Shown here piece after piece: positions 42,665 to 51,365 of a stretch of 64,000 nucleotides of DNA. The DNA lies in contig JOAA01000003.1 in NCBI GenBank assembly GCA_000720375.1, positions 620,001 through 684,000 of the forward strand, written 5' to 3'. The notes beneath the pieces were generated by a model, which was not told where the DNA came from, did not search any database, and saw only the letters and a list, made by a program, of their open reading frames with translations. Each line of letters opens with the position of its first letter. Position 1 is the stretch's first letter. A program made the position numbers and the translations under genes. This DNA comes from Rhodococcus rhodnii. GTDB taxonomy: Bacteria; Actinomycetota; Actinomycetes; Mycobacteriales; Pseudonocardiaceae.

Positions 42665-43750
42665 ATGGGACCTCTCGCCGGAATTCGCGTAGTGGAGCTC
42701 GCCAGCCTCGCGCCAGGCGCGTTCGGCGCCATGATCCTCGCCGATCTGGGCGCCGATGTGCTGCGGGTGGACCGCAGGAGCCGCAACCGCGGCCTCGATC
42801 TGCCGACCGGGGTGCTCGACCGGGGCCGCAGCACGATCTCCTTGGACCTCAAGGACTCCGAGGACCTCGCCACGCTGTACCGGATCGTGGAGTCGGCCGA
42901 CGTATTCGTCGAGGGCTTCCGGCCCGGTGTGGCCGAACGGCTCGGCCTCGGCCCGGATGACCTGATGGACCGCAATCCCCGGCTGGTCTACACCCGGATG
43001 ACCGGGTGGGGTCAGGACGGGCCGTTGGCTTCACGCGCCGGGCATGACATCAATTACCTTGCTGTTGCGGGAGTTCTTGAGCCGATCGGGCCGAAGGGGC
43101 ACCGGCCGGTGCCGCCGCTCAACCTGGTCGCGGACCTCGGCGGCGGCGGGATGCTGATGGCGCTCGGCGTGCTGGCCGCTTTGCTGGAACGACAGTCCTC
43201 AGGCCAGGGCCAGGTTGTGGACGCGGCCATGGTCGACGGTTCGTCTTTGCTGATGACGTTCATCCACGGCATGCGGGACGTCGGCCTGTGGCCGAACGGG
43301 CGCGGCGAGAACATGTTCGATTCGGGCGCGCCTTTCTATGACACCTACGAATGCGCGGATGGCCGTTTCATCTCAGTCGGCGCGGTCGAAACCGAGTTCT
43401 ACGACGAACTCGTCAAAACCCTGGGCCTCACCGACGCACCACAGCAATACGACTTCTCCCGGTGGCCGGAACTCCGTGAAAGGCTTGCGAGCACGTTCAA
43501 GCAGCGAACTCGCGACGAATGGGCCGAGATCTTCGCGGACGTCGACGCGTGTGTCGCTCCTGTGCTGACACCGCAAGAGGCCCCCGACCACCCGCACAAC
43601 GCGGTCCGCGAGGCGTTCGTCCAGGTAGGAACCACGAGGCAGCCCGCACCGGCGCCGAGGTTCAGCCGTACCCCGGCCGACCCACCACGACCACTGAACA
43701 CTGTGGACGCCAGGGCAATGCTGGACAGTTGGGCGGTGGACCTGCCATGA
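42665..43750 (+). CDS. Alpha-methylacyl-CoA racemase (CaiB/BaiF family)
   Basis: 361 residues. LAGIRVVELASLAPGAFGAM at the N-terminus and RMTGWGQDGPLASRAGHDIN then YLAVAGVL. His127 and Asp157 match the catalytic His/Asp pair of alpha-methylacyl-CoA racemases, rather than the single Asp of formyl-CoA transferases. It interconverts (2R)- and (2S)-methylacyl-CoA so that branched chains can enter beta-oxidation. Co-directional with the acyl-CoA dehydrogenase (12-bp gap). Confidence 0.9.
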   Translation: MGPLAGIRVVELASLAPGAFGAMILADLGADVLRVDRRSRNRGLDLPTGVLDRGRSTISLDLKDSEDLATLYRIVESADVFVEGFRPGVAERLGLGPDDLMDRNPRLVYTRMTGWGQDGPLASRAGHDINYLAVAGVLEPIGPKGHRPVPPLNLVADLGGGGMLMALGVLAALLERQSSGQGQVVDAAMVDGSSLLMTFIHGMRDVGLWPNGRGENMFDSGAPFYDTYECADGRFISVGAVETEFYDELVKTLGLTDAPQQYDFSRWPELRERLASTFKQRTRDEWAEIFADVDACVAPVLTPQEAPDHPHNAVREAFVQVGTTRQPAPAPRFSRTPADPPRPLNTVDARAMLDSWAVDLP

Positions 43751-43760
43751 CGCTCATCTA

Positions 43761-43806
43761 CTCGTGAGTGTTTTGGCCGGTTCTAACCGGCCAAAACACT
43801 CACGAG
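43761..43806. terminator. Perfect 22-bp-arm palindrome, bidirectional terminator
   Basis: The left arm (43761-43782) starts CTCGTGAGTGTTTTGGCCGG; the right arm (43785-43806) is its exact reverse complement, separated by two bases. It lies between convergent genes and overlaps the last codons of the AraC gene. Such GTGAGTGTTTTGG palindromes may be a dispersed family in these genomes, but only this copy is in the window. Confidence 0.85.
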
Positions 43807-44804
43807 CTTTCAGTGCGGTAGGCGCCCGGCGGGCTGCCGGTCCACCGCCGGAACGCCCGCCGGAAGGCGCTGGCCTCGGAGAAGCCGAGCCGGACGGCGA
43901 GGTCGTCCACGGATTCCTCGCCGCGCACCAGGCTGGCGATCGCGGCGTCCCGCAGAATCTCTTCCTTGATCTCGCTGACCGACGTCTTCTGGTCGCGCAA
44001 CAGCCGCCGCAGGTGCTGCACGCTGACTGAGAGCCGGTCGGCGATCTCCTCCGCGGTCGGCCACGTTCCGCTCAGGCCGCGCTCCAGGATCTTGCGTACC
44101 TGGTCAGCCGTGGTGCTCCCGAAGTCACGCCGGGCGTACCACACGCCGGGTTGATCACTCATGTACTCGGCCAGGTCCTTCTCATCGCGCACGACCGGCG
44201 CGTCGAGCAGCGCACTGTCGAACTCGATCGCAACGCAGCCCGGCTGACCGTCGAACGTGGGAATCCGGCCGTACATCGGCTGGTAGTCGGCGGCGTACGG
44301 CGGCTCCGGGTACGGCAGTTCCACCGCCTTCAACGAGATCCGGCGGCCGATGAGCCAGCTGGACAACCGGTGGACCAGGGCGATCAGCAGCTCCGTGCCC
44401 AGGTTCTCGGGGTCGTCAAGCTTGCTCACGTCCATCTCGACGCGCGTGACCGTCTCGCCGAAATGGGCTTTGACCCGCGGCACGCCGGTCAGCACCTTGC
44501 TCGCACCACAGAACCGGATGATGACTTCGCGCAGGTCGGGTGCGTGGATGATGGACAGCGCGACGAACTTCATCGTGCCGAGCGGGATCGGCGGGCCGAT
44601 GCCGAAGAGTTCGTCGTTGGTCAACTGCCACAGGCCACGGGTGACCTTGGCCATCTGCTCGATGGTGACGCGGGTCTTCGGCCGGTACGCGATGTCGCCC
44701 GGAATGCCTGCGGCACGCAGCAGCGGCATGACATCCGTGCCACGCCGCTGCGCCTGCTTGAGCACGCGATGCACCACGTGGATCGGCACCGTCTGCGTCG
44801 ACAT
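43800..44804 (-). CDS. AraC-family regulator (arabinose_bd-type N-terminal domain)
   Basis: 334 residues. The N-terminal ~200 residues resemble the effector domain of OruR/ArgR-like AraC proteins (VPIHVVHRVLKQAQRRGTDV...). The C-terminal double HTH reads SVDDLAVRLGFSEASAFRRA and FRRWTGSPPGAYR. It is the last gene of the MaoC-thiolase-SRPBCC-SDR operon (7-bp gap) and probably regulates it. Its stop codon lies inside the terminator palindrome. Confidence 0.9.
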   Translation of the reverse strand: MSTQTVPIHVVHRVLKQAQRRGTDVMPLLRAAGIPGDIAYRPKTRVTIEQMAKVTRGLWQLTNDELFGIGPPIPLGTMKFVALSIIHAPDLREVIIRFCGASKVLTGVPRVKAHFGETVTRVEMDVSKLDDPENLGTELLIALVHRLSSWLIGRRISLKAVELPYPEPPYAADYQPMYGRIPTFDGQPGCVAIEFDSALLDAPVVRDEKDLAEYMSDQPGVWYARRDFGSTTADQVRKILERGLSGTWPTAEEIADRLSVSVQHLRRLLRDQKTSVSEIKEEILRDAAIASLVRGEESVDDLAVRLGFSEASAFRRAFRRWTGSPPGAYRTESS

Positions 44805-44811
44805 GCGAACA

Positions 44812-45651
44812 CTATGCCCAAGCTGCGAGCTGTTCGCCCAGTTCAGCCGGGTCCCATGGGCCGTGCGTCTCGACCGTGCCGACCGTCGTCCAGCCTTCGA
44901 GCAGCGAGATCGCGCCGCCCTGCACGGTGAACACCTTGCCGGTGAACGGGCATTTCTCGCTGACCAGGTACGCCACGGCCGGAGCGATGTTGCTGGGATC
45001 GAAGGCGTCGAACTCGCCTTCCGGGACCTCTTCGGCGAACATCGTGCCCATTCCCGGTGTCGCGAGGGTCAGGCGGGTCCTGGCGATCGGCGCGATGGCG
45101 TTCACCCGCACGCCGTAGCGTTCCATTTCCATGGCCGCGACCAGCGTCATCGCCGCGATGCCTGCCTTGGCCGCGCCGTAGACGGTTTGGCCTGGGTTGG
45201 GCATGGTCGTGCCAGAAATCGACGTGGTGTTGATGATCGCGCCATTCGGTTGACGGCCCGCTTTGGACTCTGCCTTCCAGTACGCGGCGGCGTGGTGCAT
45301 GACCGCGAAGTGTCCCTTGAGGTGCACCGCGATCACCGCGTCGAACTGGGCTTCCTCGGTGGACGCGAGATAGGAGTCACGCAGAATGCCCGCGTTGTTG
45401 ACCACCACATCCAGCTGACCGAACTCGTCGATCGCCTGCTGGACAAGGCTTTGCGCCGTCGCCCAGTCCGCGACGCTGCCGGTGTGGGTGACGGCCTTGC
45501 CTCCCGCGGCGGCAATAGCGTCGACGACTTCCTGCGCAGGCTCGTTGTCAACGTCGTTGACCACGACGTGCAGGCCTTCCTTCGCGAGGAGCAGCGCGTG
45601 CTCACGGCCGATGCCACGGCCCGCACCCGTCACGATCGCGACGCGTCCCAT
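44812..45651 (-). CDS. SDR, (3R)-hydroxyacyl-CoA dehydrogenase-like
   Basis: 279 residues: VAIVTGAGRGIGREHALLLA, VVVNDVDNEPAQEVVDAIAA, NNAGILRDS, VYGAAKAGIA. The GREHALLLA and VVVNDV segments and NAGILRDSYL are characteristic of the dehydrogenase half of peroxisomal multifunctional enzyme type 2. It probably oxidises (3R)-hydroxyacyl-CoA to 3-ketoacyl-CoA using NAD. ATG 45651 overlaps the preceding stop (TGATG); an in-frame GTG at 45654 is possible. Confidence 0.9.
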   Translation of the reverse strand: MGRVAIVTGAGRGIGREHALLLAKEGLHVVVNDVDNEPAQEVVDAIAAAGGKAVTHTGSVADWATAQSLVQQAIDEFGQLDVVVNNAGILRDSYLASTEEAQFDAVIAVHLKGHFAVMHHAAAYWKAESKAGRQPNGAIINTTSISGTTMPNPGQTVYGAAKAGIAAMTLVAAMEMERYGVRVNAIAPIARTRLTLATPGMGTMFAEEVPEGEFDAFDPSNIAPAVAYLVSEKCPFTGKVFTVQGGAISLLEGWTTVGTVETHGPWDPAELGEQLAAWA

Positions 45652-46082
45652 CACGCCACCAGCTTCTCGAGGTTCGCCAACGAGGTGTCAAGCTCCTTTT
45701 TGGACGCTCGCTCGATGGCTCCGGCGATCGCGCCCACGATCATCTGCCCGTCGAACGACGACGTCACCACCAACTCCGAGCCGTCGCCCTGTGGCGTCAC
45801 GGCCAAGGAGATCGTCACCACCGCACCGGCCAGCCCCTTGCCGCTGATGGCCAGCTTGCGCGGCGCGTCCCATTCGTCCACGACCCATTCGATGGTGTTG
45901 GGCATGTTCAGCACGCTGGCCACGCCGGTCACCTTGGTGCCCTGGCCGAGCTGGGCGGGCACGTCGCTCTTCCACTTCTGGTGGATGGTCAGCCAGTCCT
46001 GCCAGCGTCCCAGGTCCGACACGACGGACCAGATCCTGTCCGCGTCCGCGGGCAGTTCGGCGGTCTTCTCGATGGTGATCAT
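45651..46082 (-). CDS. SRPBCC-family protein
   Basis: 143 residues: [29 protein letters not shown], then [14 protein letters not shown] and a C-terminal helix [21 protein letters not shown] single START/polyketide-cyclase-like ligand-binding domain. Its ATG overlaps the thiolase stop (ATGA). Similar proteins accompany steroid and acyl-CoA operons in actinobacteria; the exact role is unknown. Confidence 0.88.
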   Translation of the reverse strand: MITIEKTAELPADADRIWSVVSDLGRWQDWLTIHQKWKSDVPAQLGQGTKVTGVASVLNMPNTIEWVVDEWDAPRKLAISGKGLAGAVVTISLAVTPQGDGSELVVTSSFDGQMIVGAIAGAIERASKKELDTSLANLEKLVA

Positions 46083-47257
46083 GCGGTGGCTCCTCGATAC
46101 GCGGTCACGACGGCCGCGCCGCCGAGTCCGATGTTGTGCGACAGCGCGACTTTGGCGTCCGGCACCTGCCGGGCACCGGCGGTTCCCCTGAGCTGCCAGG
46201 TGAGTTCGGCGCACTGGGCCAGCCCGGTAGCGCCGAGCGGATGTCCCTTGGAGATCAAGCCGCCGGAGGGATTCACCACCCATCGACCGCCGTACGTCGT
46301 GTCACCGTTGTCGACCAGCTTGCCGCCTTCGCCCGTCGCGCACAGGCCCAAAGCCTCATAGGTCAGCAGTTCGTTGACCGAGAAGCAGTCGTGCAACTCG
46401 ATCACGTCCACGTCCTCAGGACCGATCCCGGCCTGGTCGTAGACCTGCCGCGCGGCGACTGTGCTCATGTGCACGCCGACAATGCCCGCCGCGGTGCCGT
46501 CGAAGGTGCTGTCCAGGTCGGTCACCATCGCCTGGCCGATGATCTCCACGGCCTGACCGTGCAGGCCATGACGGTCCACAAAGGACTCACTGGCGAGGAT
46601 CGCCGCCGCCGAACCGTCCGATGTCGGCGAGCACTGCAGTCTGGTCAACGGGTCGACGATCGGCTTGGCGTCCAGGATGTCCTGGAGCGTGTACTCGTCC
46701 TGGAACTGGGCGTACGGGTTGTTCACCGAGTGCTTGTGGTTCTTGTGGCCGATCTTGGCGAACTGTTCGACCGTGGTGCCGTACTTCGCCATGTGTTCAC
46801 GCCCGGCGGCCGCGAACATCCACGGCGCGACCGGCATCGCGAACTCGTGCAGCCTGGCCAGGCGCTCGATGTGCCTGAGCAGCGGCTGTTCCCGGTCGGT
46901 GTACCCGGCCTCCAGCGAACCGGACTTCATCTTCTCGAAGCCCAACGCCAGCGCACAGTCCGCGAGACCGCCTCGGATCGCCCGCGCCGCAAGGTAAAGC
47001 GCGGTGGACGCGGTCGAGCAGTTGTTGTTGACGTTGACGATCGGCACACCGGTCATCCCGAGCTCGTAGACCGCGCGCTGGCCGGAGGTCGAGTCGCCGT
47101 AGCAGTAGCCGACGTAGGCCTCCTGCACGCGGTCGTAGTCGATTCCCGCGTCCTGCAAGGCCTTCGTCCCGGCTTCCTTGGCCATGGCCGGGTAGTCCCA
47201 GTCCCCGCCGGGCTTCTCGAACTTGGTCATCCCGGCGCCGATCACGTAGACCTTCAT
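46079..47257 (-). CDS. Thiolase, SCP-x type lipid-transfer acyltransferase
   Basis: 392 residues. Nucleophile Cys80 in [24 protein letters not shown], and [14 protein letters not shown]; these are the hallmarks of SCP-x-like thiolases acting on branched or sterol side-chain 3-ketoacyl-CoA. ATG 47257 overlaps the MaoC stop by 4 bp (ATGA). It provides the cleavage step of the proposed pathway. Confidence 0.92.
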   Translation of the reverse strand: MKVYVIGAGMTKFEKPGGDWDYPAMAKEAGTKALQDAGIDYDRVQEAYVGYCYGDSTSGQRAVYELGMTGVPIVNVNNNCSTASTALYLAARAIRGGLADCALALGFEKMKSGSLEAGYTDREQPLLRHIERLARLHEFAMPVAPWMFAAAGREHMAKYGTTVEQFAKIGHKNHKHSVNNPYAQFQDEYTLQDILDAKPIVDPLTRLQCSPTSDGSAAAILASESFVDRHGLHGQAVEIIGQAMVTDLDSTFDGTAAGIVGVHMSTVAARQVYDQAGIGPEDVDVIELHDCFSVNELLTYEALGLCATGEGGKLVDNGDTTYGGRWVVNPSGGLISKGHPLGATGLAQCAELTWQLRGTAGARQVPDAKVALSHNIGLGGAAVVTAYRGATA

Positions 47258-48075
47258 GCCACGGCTCCATACTCGGCAAGGCCGTCCTTGATCACGGTTG
47301 TCCCCTCGTCGGTCACTGTTTCGAAGGCGTAGCCGTTGCCGGCACGCCACGCTGAGGTGGTGATCGTGTGCTTCGGTTGTGCGGGCTTGCTGAACCGGAC
47401 CGCGAGCCGGGTCAGGTTCTGCGGGTTCCCCAGCGCGTGCGAGGTGAACGCCATCGTGCACAGGCCGTGAACGATGATTCCCGGCAGTCCCAAGGACTTC
47501 GCGAACTCGTCACTCAGATGTACCGGCATCGGATCGCCCGCCGCCTCGGAATACCGGAACGTCTGATCATCGTCGTACTTCTGCACGGCGACAAGGTCCG
47601 GCTCACGCTCGCGAAGAGCCTCGTCGAAAGCGTGGCCGGGCCCCGTCTCCCCCTCGCTCTCGGCCTCGGCACCGGGAAAGAAGCCCGCGAAGTACTGCTC
47701 GTTGACCAAGGCGTCGTGCTGGTCGCGCGTCTCCAGCCTGGTCGACACCACGACCCCCGACGACTTGCCGTGGACACCGATCACTTTGGCGCGGCACCGC
47801 AGCACGTCACCCGGCACGATCGGCCGGTGGATGTGGAAGTCGTGCTCGCCGTGCAGGATCCTCATCATCAACTCGTCCGGCACGGCCGACATCGTTGTGT
47901 TGGCCATCGCGCGGAACGCCGGCACCACCGCGTACACCGGCGGGGCGACGGTCCCGTCCAGGTGGGCGGGCGTCGGGTCGTTGGTCGCCTCGGCATAGGC
48001 GACGATGTGCTCCCGTGTCACCGGGAACTCGACCGGTTCGTCCCACACGCCGATCACTTCGCGGTGAAAGCTCAT
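47254..48075 (-). CDS. MaoC-type enoyl-CoA hydratase 2 (double hotdog)
   Basis: 273 residues. Two hotdog halves: an N-terminal MaoC_N-like region ([20 protein letters not shown]) and a C-terminal catalytic half with [20 protein letters not shown] and [11 protein letters not shown] (hydratase 2 Asp/His motif). It yields (3R)-hydroxyacyl-CoA. First gene of the operon; promoter region 48076-48153 is short (78 bp). Confidence 0.92.
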   Translation of the reverse strand: MSFHREVIGVWDEPVEFPVTREHIVAYAEATNDPTPAHLDGTVAPPVYAVVPAFRAMANTTMSAVPDELMMRILHGEHDFHIHRPIVPGDVLRCRAKVIGVHGKSSGVVVSTRLETRDQHDALVNEQYFAGFFPGAEAESEGETGPGHAFDEALREREPDLVAVQKYDDDQTFRYSEAAGDPMPVHLSDEFAKSLGLPGIIVHGLCTMAFTSHALGNPQNLTRLAVRFSKPAQPKHTITTSAWRAGNGYAFETVTDEGTTVIKDGLAEYGAVA

Positions 48076-48153
48076 GCACCGACGCTAGGAGCTCTCAACC
48101 GGAAAACGAATGACCGCACCACGCGTAGTTCGTGACCGCGACGCGCACACGCC

Positions 48154-48981
48154 TCAGGAGCGGTTGGCCGCCATGATCGTTCGTAGCCGCGTCAACGCGC
48201 GATGCTGGGCGACCCGCACGGCTCCCTGCGTCATCCCGAGCGCATCGCCGATCTCGTCCGGGGTCAGCCCAACGACGAGGCGCAGGATGAGAATCTCCCG
48301 CTGGGCATCGGGCAATACCGTGAGCAACTGGGCCATTGAATTCGACAGCTCATCGTGAGTCGTTTCCACCTCCTCGACGGGCGTCGACCTGTCGCTGGCC
48401 GCGCCTCGACGCGCCTCCCTCACCTTGAACGCGGCGACACGGTAGACAAAGGCCAAGAAAGGCCGGGCTTGCGCGCGATATGAACCAACCGCGGCCATGA
48501 CCGCGAAACAGACATCCTGCGCCACGTCCTGCGGGGATGTGACGGACCACTGGGATCCGATCCGAGCCTGGCAGTACGGCGTCACGAGGGCTTGAACGGC
48601 GATGAGAATCCGGCGCATCGCCGCCCGATCGCCTGCTGCCGCCAGCCAGAGGTCGATGTCCCGCAGACCCGATGGACCTGCCAGCGGACGAGCACTTGGA
48701 TGCTCTTTGAGCGCGGCCAGCATGGCTTCGACGTCGAACTCCACCGCCCTGGCGTCCCACAGGTTCTGGTCGGCGACGCGGCGCGCGGTCCGTCTGACCC
48801 ATAAGTCAGGTTCTCGCAGCTCAGGCCACGCGGCATACGCTCGGATCATGGCCTGCTGCGCGGCATCGCACGCGCGGCTCTCGTTGCTGCCCGCCTGGCG
48901 GAGAAGTGCCACCAACGGCCCGATTTCCGCCCGGTAGAAGTCGTCGAAGTCATCCCGGTGCACGAGCAGAGAGAATGGCAC
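48154..48981 (-). CDS. ECF-type sigma factor (ShbA/SigD-like) with an extra N-terminal region-2-like segment
   Basis: 275 residues from GTG 48981. Residues ~120-192 (AMRRILIAVQALVTPYCQAR, VAQDVCFAVMAAV, FLAFVYRVAAFKV) are region 2, and ~215-270 (LPDAQREILILRLVVGLTPD, MTQGAVRVAQHRALTRLR) region 4, very like actinobacterial SigD/ShbA. Residues ~10-75 (FDDFYRAEIGPLVALLRQAG, WVRRTARRVADQ) look like a second, shortened region 2. Upstream starts (ATG 49005, GTG 49020) would overlap the TetR-like gene; GTG 48981 lies 1 bp after its stop. Confidence 0.8.
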   Translation of the reverse strand: MPFSLLVHRDDFDDFYRAEIGPLVALLRQAGSNESRACDAAQQAMIRAYAAWPELREPDLWVRRTARRVADQNLWDARAVEFDVEAMLAALKEHPSARPLAGPSGLRDIDLWLAAAGDRAAMRRILIAVQALVTPYCQARIGSQWSVTSPQDVAQDVCFAVMAAVGSYRAQARPFLAFVYRVAAFKVREARRGAASDRSTPVEEVETTHDELSNSMAQLLTVLPDAQREILILRLVVGLTPDEIGDALGMTQGAVRVAQHRALTRLRTIMAANRS

Positions 48982-48982
48982 T

Positions 48983-49405
48983 TCACAGCCGAGATTCGAA
49001 GGCATCGAGCAGGATTTCACGCATTCGATCGACAGTCATCCCGGTGGTCTGCGCGAGAACCTGAATGGCCAGGCCGCCGACCATGCTGGTGAACCGGTCG
49101 GCGAGCACTTCGCTGCCGAGAAATTCCAACACCACCTGACGCCAACGGGTGTAGATCTCACGCTGTGCGGGCCGCTGCGCGGGATCAAGAATCGCCTCGT
49201 TCCACGCCTGGATCCCAATCGACCATTCGTGAACGTCCTCGTCCGAGGCGGGCAGCTGGATCTCGATCAACCGGCGAAGTTTGTCGCCCGCCGAAACGGC
49301 TTGCTGGAATTCGGCTTCGCGGACTTGGCGGCGATCGTCGAACGCGCCGCGGCCCTGGTGAATGAGGAGCACGTCAGCGGGTAACCATGCCCCGGAGAGG
49401 ATCAT
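48983..49405 (-). CDS. Truncated TetR-family protein (no HTH)
   Basis: About 140 residues from ATG 49405. From ~35 onward it matches a BetI-like TetR C-terminal domain (LRRLIEIQLPASDEDVHEWS, AWNEAILDPAQRPAQREIYT, QVLAQTTGMTVDRMREILLD). The expected DNA-binding N-terminus is absent, and the preceding bases are unlike TetR and run antisense to a small acidic gene. It may be a decaying gene or a ligand-binding remnant. Its stop is 1 bp before the sigma factor start. Confidence 0.55.
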   Translation of the reverse strand: MILSGAWLPADVLLIHQGRGAFDDRRQVREAEFQQAVSAGDKLRRLIEIQLPASDEDVHEWSIGIQAWNEAILDPAQRPAQREIYTRWRQVVLEFLGSEVLADRFTSMVGGLAIQVLAQTTGMTVDRMREILLDAFESRL

Positions 49406-49423
49406 CGACACCAGGGAGGGCCA

Positions 49424-49594
49424 ATGCCGGAATTCGGGGTTGAAAAGCCCATCGAGGACGCCATCGACCAGCAGATCCCCGTCGTCGATGACGACCGTCC
49501 GGTGGACATGGACAGCGAGGCCGACTGGGAAGCGTCCGAAGCGGACGTCATGGAGCAACGCCTCGAAGTCCCGGAAGAGGAGCCTCGCGGCTAG
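49424..49594 (+). CDS. Small acidic protein (DUF5709-like)
   Basis: 56 residues, MPEFGVEKPIEDAIDQQIPV ... SEADVMEQRLEVPEEEPRG, strongly acidic, with a good GGGAGGG ribosome site. The EADVxEQ-xEVP ending resembles the actinobacterial DUF5709 small proteins. No function is known. Confidence 0.7.
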   Translation: MPEFGVEKPIEDAIDQQIPVVDDDRPVDMDSEADWEASEADVMEQRLEVPEEEPRG

Positions 49595-49666
49595 CGTTTG
49601 GCCGGCTCCTCAACCTCCAACCGTGACCCTGCGTAGTATGCGGTTGGTTACGGGGAGGTAGGGGAT

Positions 49667-50431
49667 ATGTCGACACCACCAGGATGGCCACCGCAGCCGA
49701 ACCCTCAGCAGGGCCGGCCGCAGCAACCGCCGGGGTACCCGCCACCAGGGCCCCAGCAGCCGCCGGGTCCTCCTGGCTACCCGCCGGGGCCCGGATACCC
49801 ACCCGGGCCTGGCTATCCGCAACGCCCGCCGAAGCCGAAGAGCAAGGCGCCGAAGATCATCGGGATCGTTGCGATCGTCCTCGTCGTCCTCGCGGTCGGT
49901 GGACTCGCCGGGTGGCGGGTCGTCGTCGTCGCCTCGGACACGGGCGTTGAGGCGACCGGCAGGCAGCCGAAGCCGGAGTGCGCGGTGGGACAGCAGGCCC
50001 TCGACGCCGCCAAGGTCTCCGTGAACACGACCGACGGCATCTACGACGACGGCACCCACGTGTGCAGCTACGCCACCCGCAAGGGTTCGGACGGCCGGAC
50101 CGAAAGCTCCGTGACCGTGACCGTCAAACAGGTCCGGGCCGAGATCCTGAGCGAGGACGACGGCACCATCAAGGCCCTGACCTCCGAGACACAGAGCGGG
50201 TACGAGCGGAAGCCAGGCCCGCCAATCGGCGACAAGTCGTTGTACGTGTGGCGGGTGTACGGCGGCAAGACGTACTTCGCGCTCGCGGTTCTGAAAGGCA
50301 CGACCTACTACAAGGTCGGCTACTACGGCTACACCAACGGATTCTTCGGGGTCTCGCCCGTCCCCGTCGAACAGGTGGAACCCGGCATGGTCACCATCGC
50401 GAAGGACCTGGAGCAGCGCATCAGGAACTGA
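49667..50431 (+). CDS. Pro/Gly-rich single-pass membrane protein
   Basis: 254 residues. Residues 1-60 are a PPG/PGY-rich cytoplasmic tail; one transmembrane helix spans ~67-88 (IGIVAIVLVVLAVGGLAGW). The extracellular domain (~95-254) contains a Cys pair (ECAVGQQ, HVCSYATR) and reads KSLYVWRVYGGKTYFALAVL. This layout is common in mycolate and Pseudonocardiales actinobacteria; function unknown. Overlaps the convergent LacI gene by 11 bp. Confidence 0.8.
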   Translation: MSTPPGWPPQPNPQQGRPQQPPGYPPPGPQQPPGPPGYPPGPGYPPGPGYPQRPPKPKSKAPKIIGIVAIVLVVLAVGGLAGWRVVVVASDTGVEATGRQPKPECAVGQQALDAAKVSVNTTDGIYDDGTHVCSYATRKGSDGRTESSVTVTVKQVRAEILSEDDGTIKALTSETQSGYERKPGPPIGDKSLYVWRVYGGKTYFALAVLKGTTYYKVGYYGYTNGFFGVSPVPVEQVEPGMVTIAKDLEQRIRN

Positions 50432-51365
50432 CCTCGCCGCAGGACGTGCGGGCGATCAACGCAGGCTCGAATACCAGGCTCACCGGCTCGTCCGGGCACT
50501 CGATGACGAGCTCGGCGGCCTTCCTGCCCATGTCGTAGGTCGGCTGGGCGATCACCGTGACGCCAAGTGCCTCGGCCCACGGGAATTCGTCCACTGCCAG
50601 GAATGCGATGTCATCGGGGATGGCGATGCCCCGGCCGGTCAGTGCGGAGTGGACAGCAGCGGTCAACCGGCCGCTGGTGCACACGATCGCATCGAGCCGG
50701 TCATTGCCGCCGAGCAAGGCGTCGACGGCGTCCGGTACGTCTTCCGTTGTCTCGGCAACGGTCACCGCACGCGCGGACAGTCCTTGCACACGCTCGATTT
50801 GGGACGGACGGCGGCTGGCGGTGACGACGCCGACGGACGTACGCCCGCACGCGGCCAAATGCGCGGCCATCAGTTCACCGGCGCGGACGTTGTTCAGGCT
50901 GATCGAGTGCATTCCCGGAACGATCCGCGAAACGATCACGCACGGGGTGCCGTTGTCGGCCATCCGGCGCGTATGACTGTCGGCCGTGACGCCTGTCGTC
51001 ACGATCAGGCCGCGTACCCGCTGCTCGTCCATTGCCCGTACCTGGGCGGTTTCCCGGTCGTCCCTGCGGAAGGTGTTGGCCAGCATGACAAGGCTGTCGT
51101 TGGCGGCCGCCACCTCGTCGATCCCGCGGATCAGGTCGAGGTAGAACGGGCTGCTCAGGTCCCGGATGACGACCCCGATCGTGCTGGACCGCCCGGCGAA
51201 GATGCTCTTGGTCAGCGCGTTGGGGCTGTACTCGAGACTGGTGATCGCGTCCCACACGCGGGTCGCGGTCGCCTCGGCGACGACGCCACCGTTGATGACA
51301 CGCGAAACCGTCGCCGTGGACACGCCTGCATGCGTGGCAACGTCGCCGATGGTTACCCGCTTCAT
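50421..51365 (-). CDS. LacI-family transcriptional regulator
   Basis: 314 residues. HTH VTIGDVATHAGVSTATVSRV at the N-terminus, then a periplasmic-binding-like ligand domain (IGVVIRDLSSPFYLDLIRGI ... DDIAFLAVDEFPWAEALGVT). ATG overlaps the amidohydrolase stop (ATGA), so it is the third gene of an operon FAD oxidoreductase > amidohydrolase > LacI, probably autoregulated via the palindrome at 53706-53732. Confidence 0.92.
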   Translation of the reverse strand: MKRVTIGDVATHAGVSTATVSRVINGGVVAEATATRVWDAITSLEYSPNALTKSIFAGRSSTIGVVIRDLSSPFYLDLIRGIDEVAAANDSLVMLANTFRRDDRETAQVRAMDEQRVRGLIVTTGVTADSHTRRMADNGTPCVIVSRIVPGMHSISLNNVRAGELMAAHLAACGRTSVGVVTASRRPSQIERVQGLSARAVTVAETTEDVPDAVDALLGGNDRLDAIVCTSGRLTAAVHSALTGRGIAIPDDIAFLAVDEFPWAEALGVTVIAQPTYDMGRKAAELVIECPDEPVSLVFEPALIARTSCGEVSS

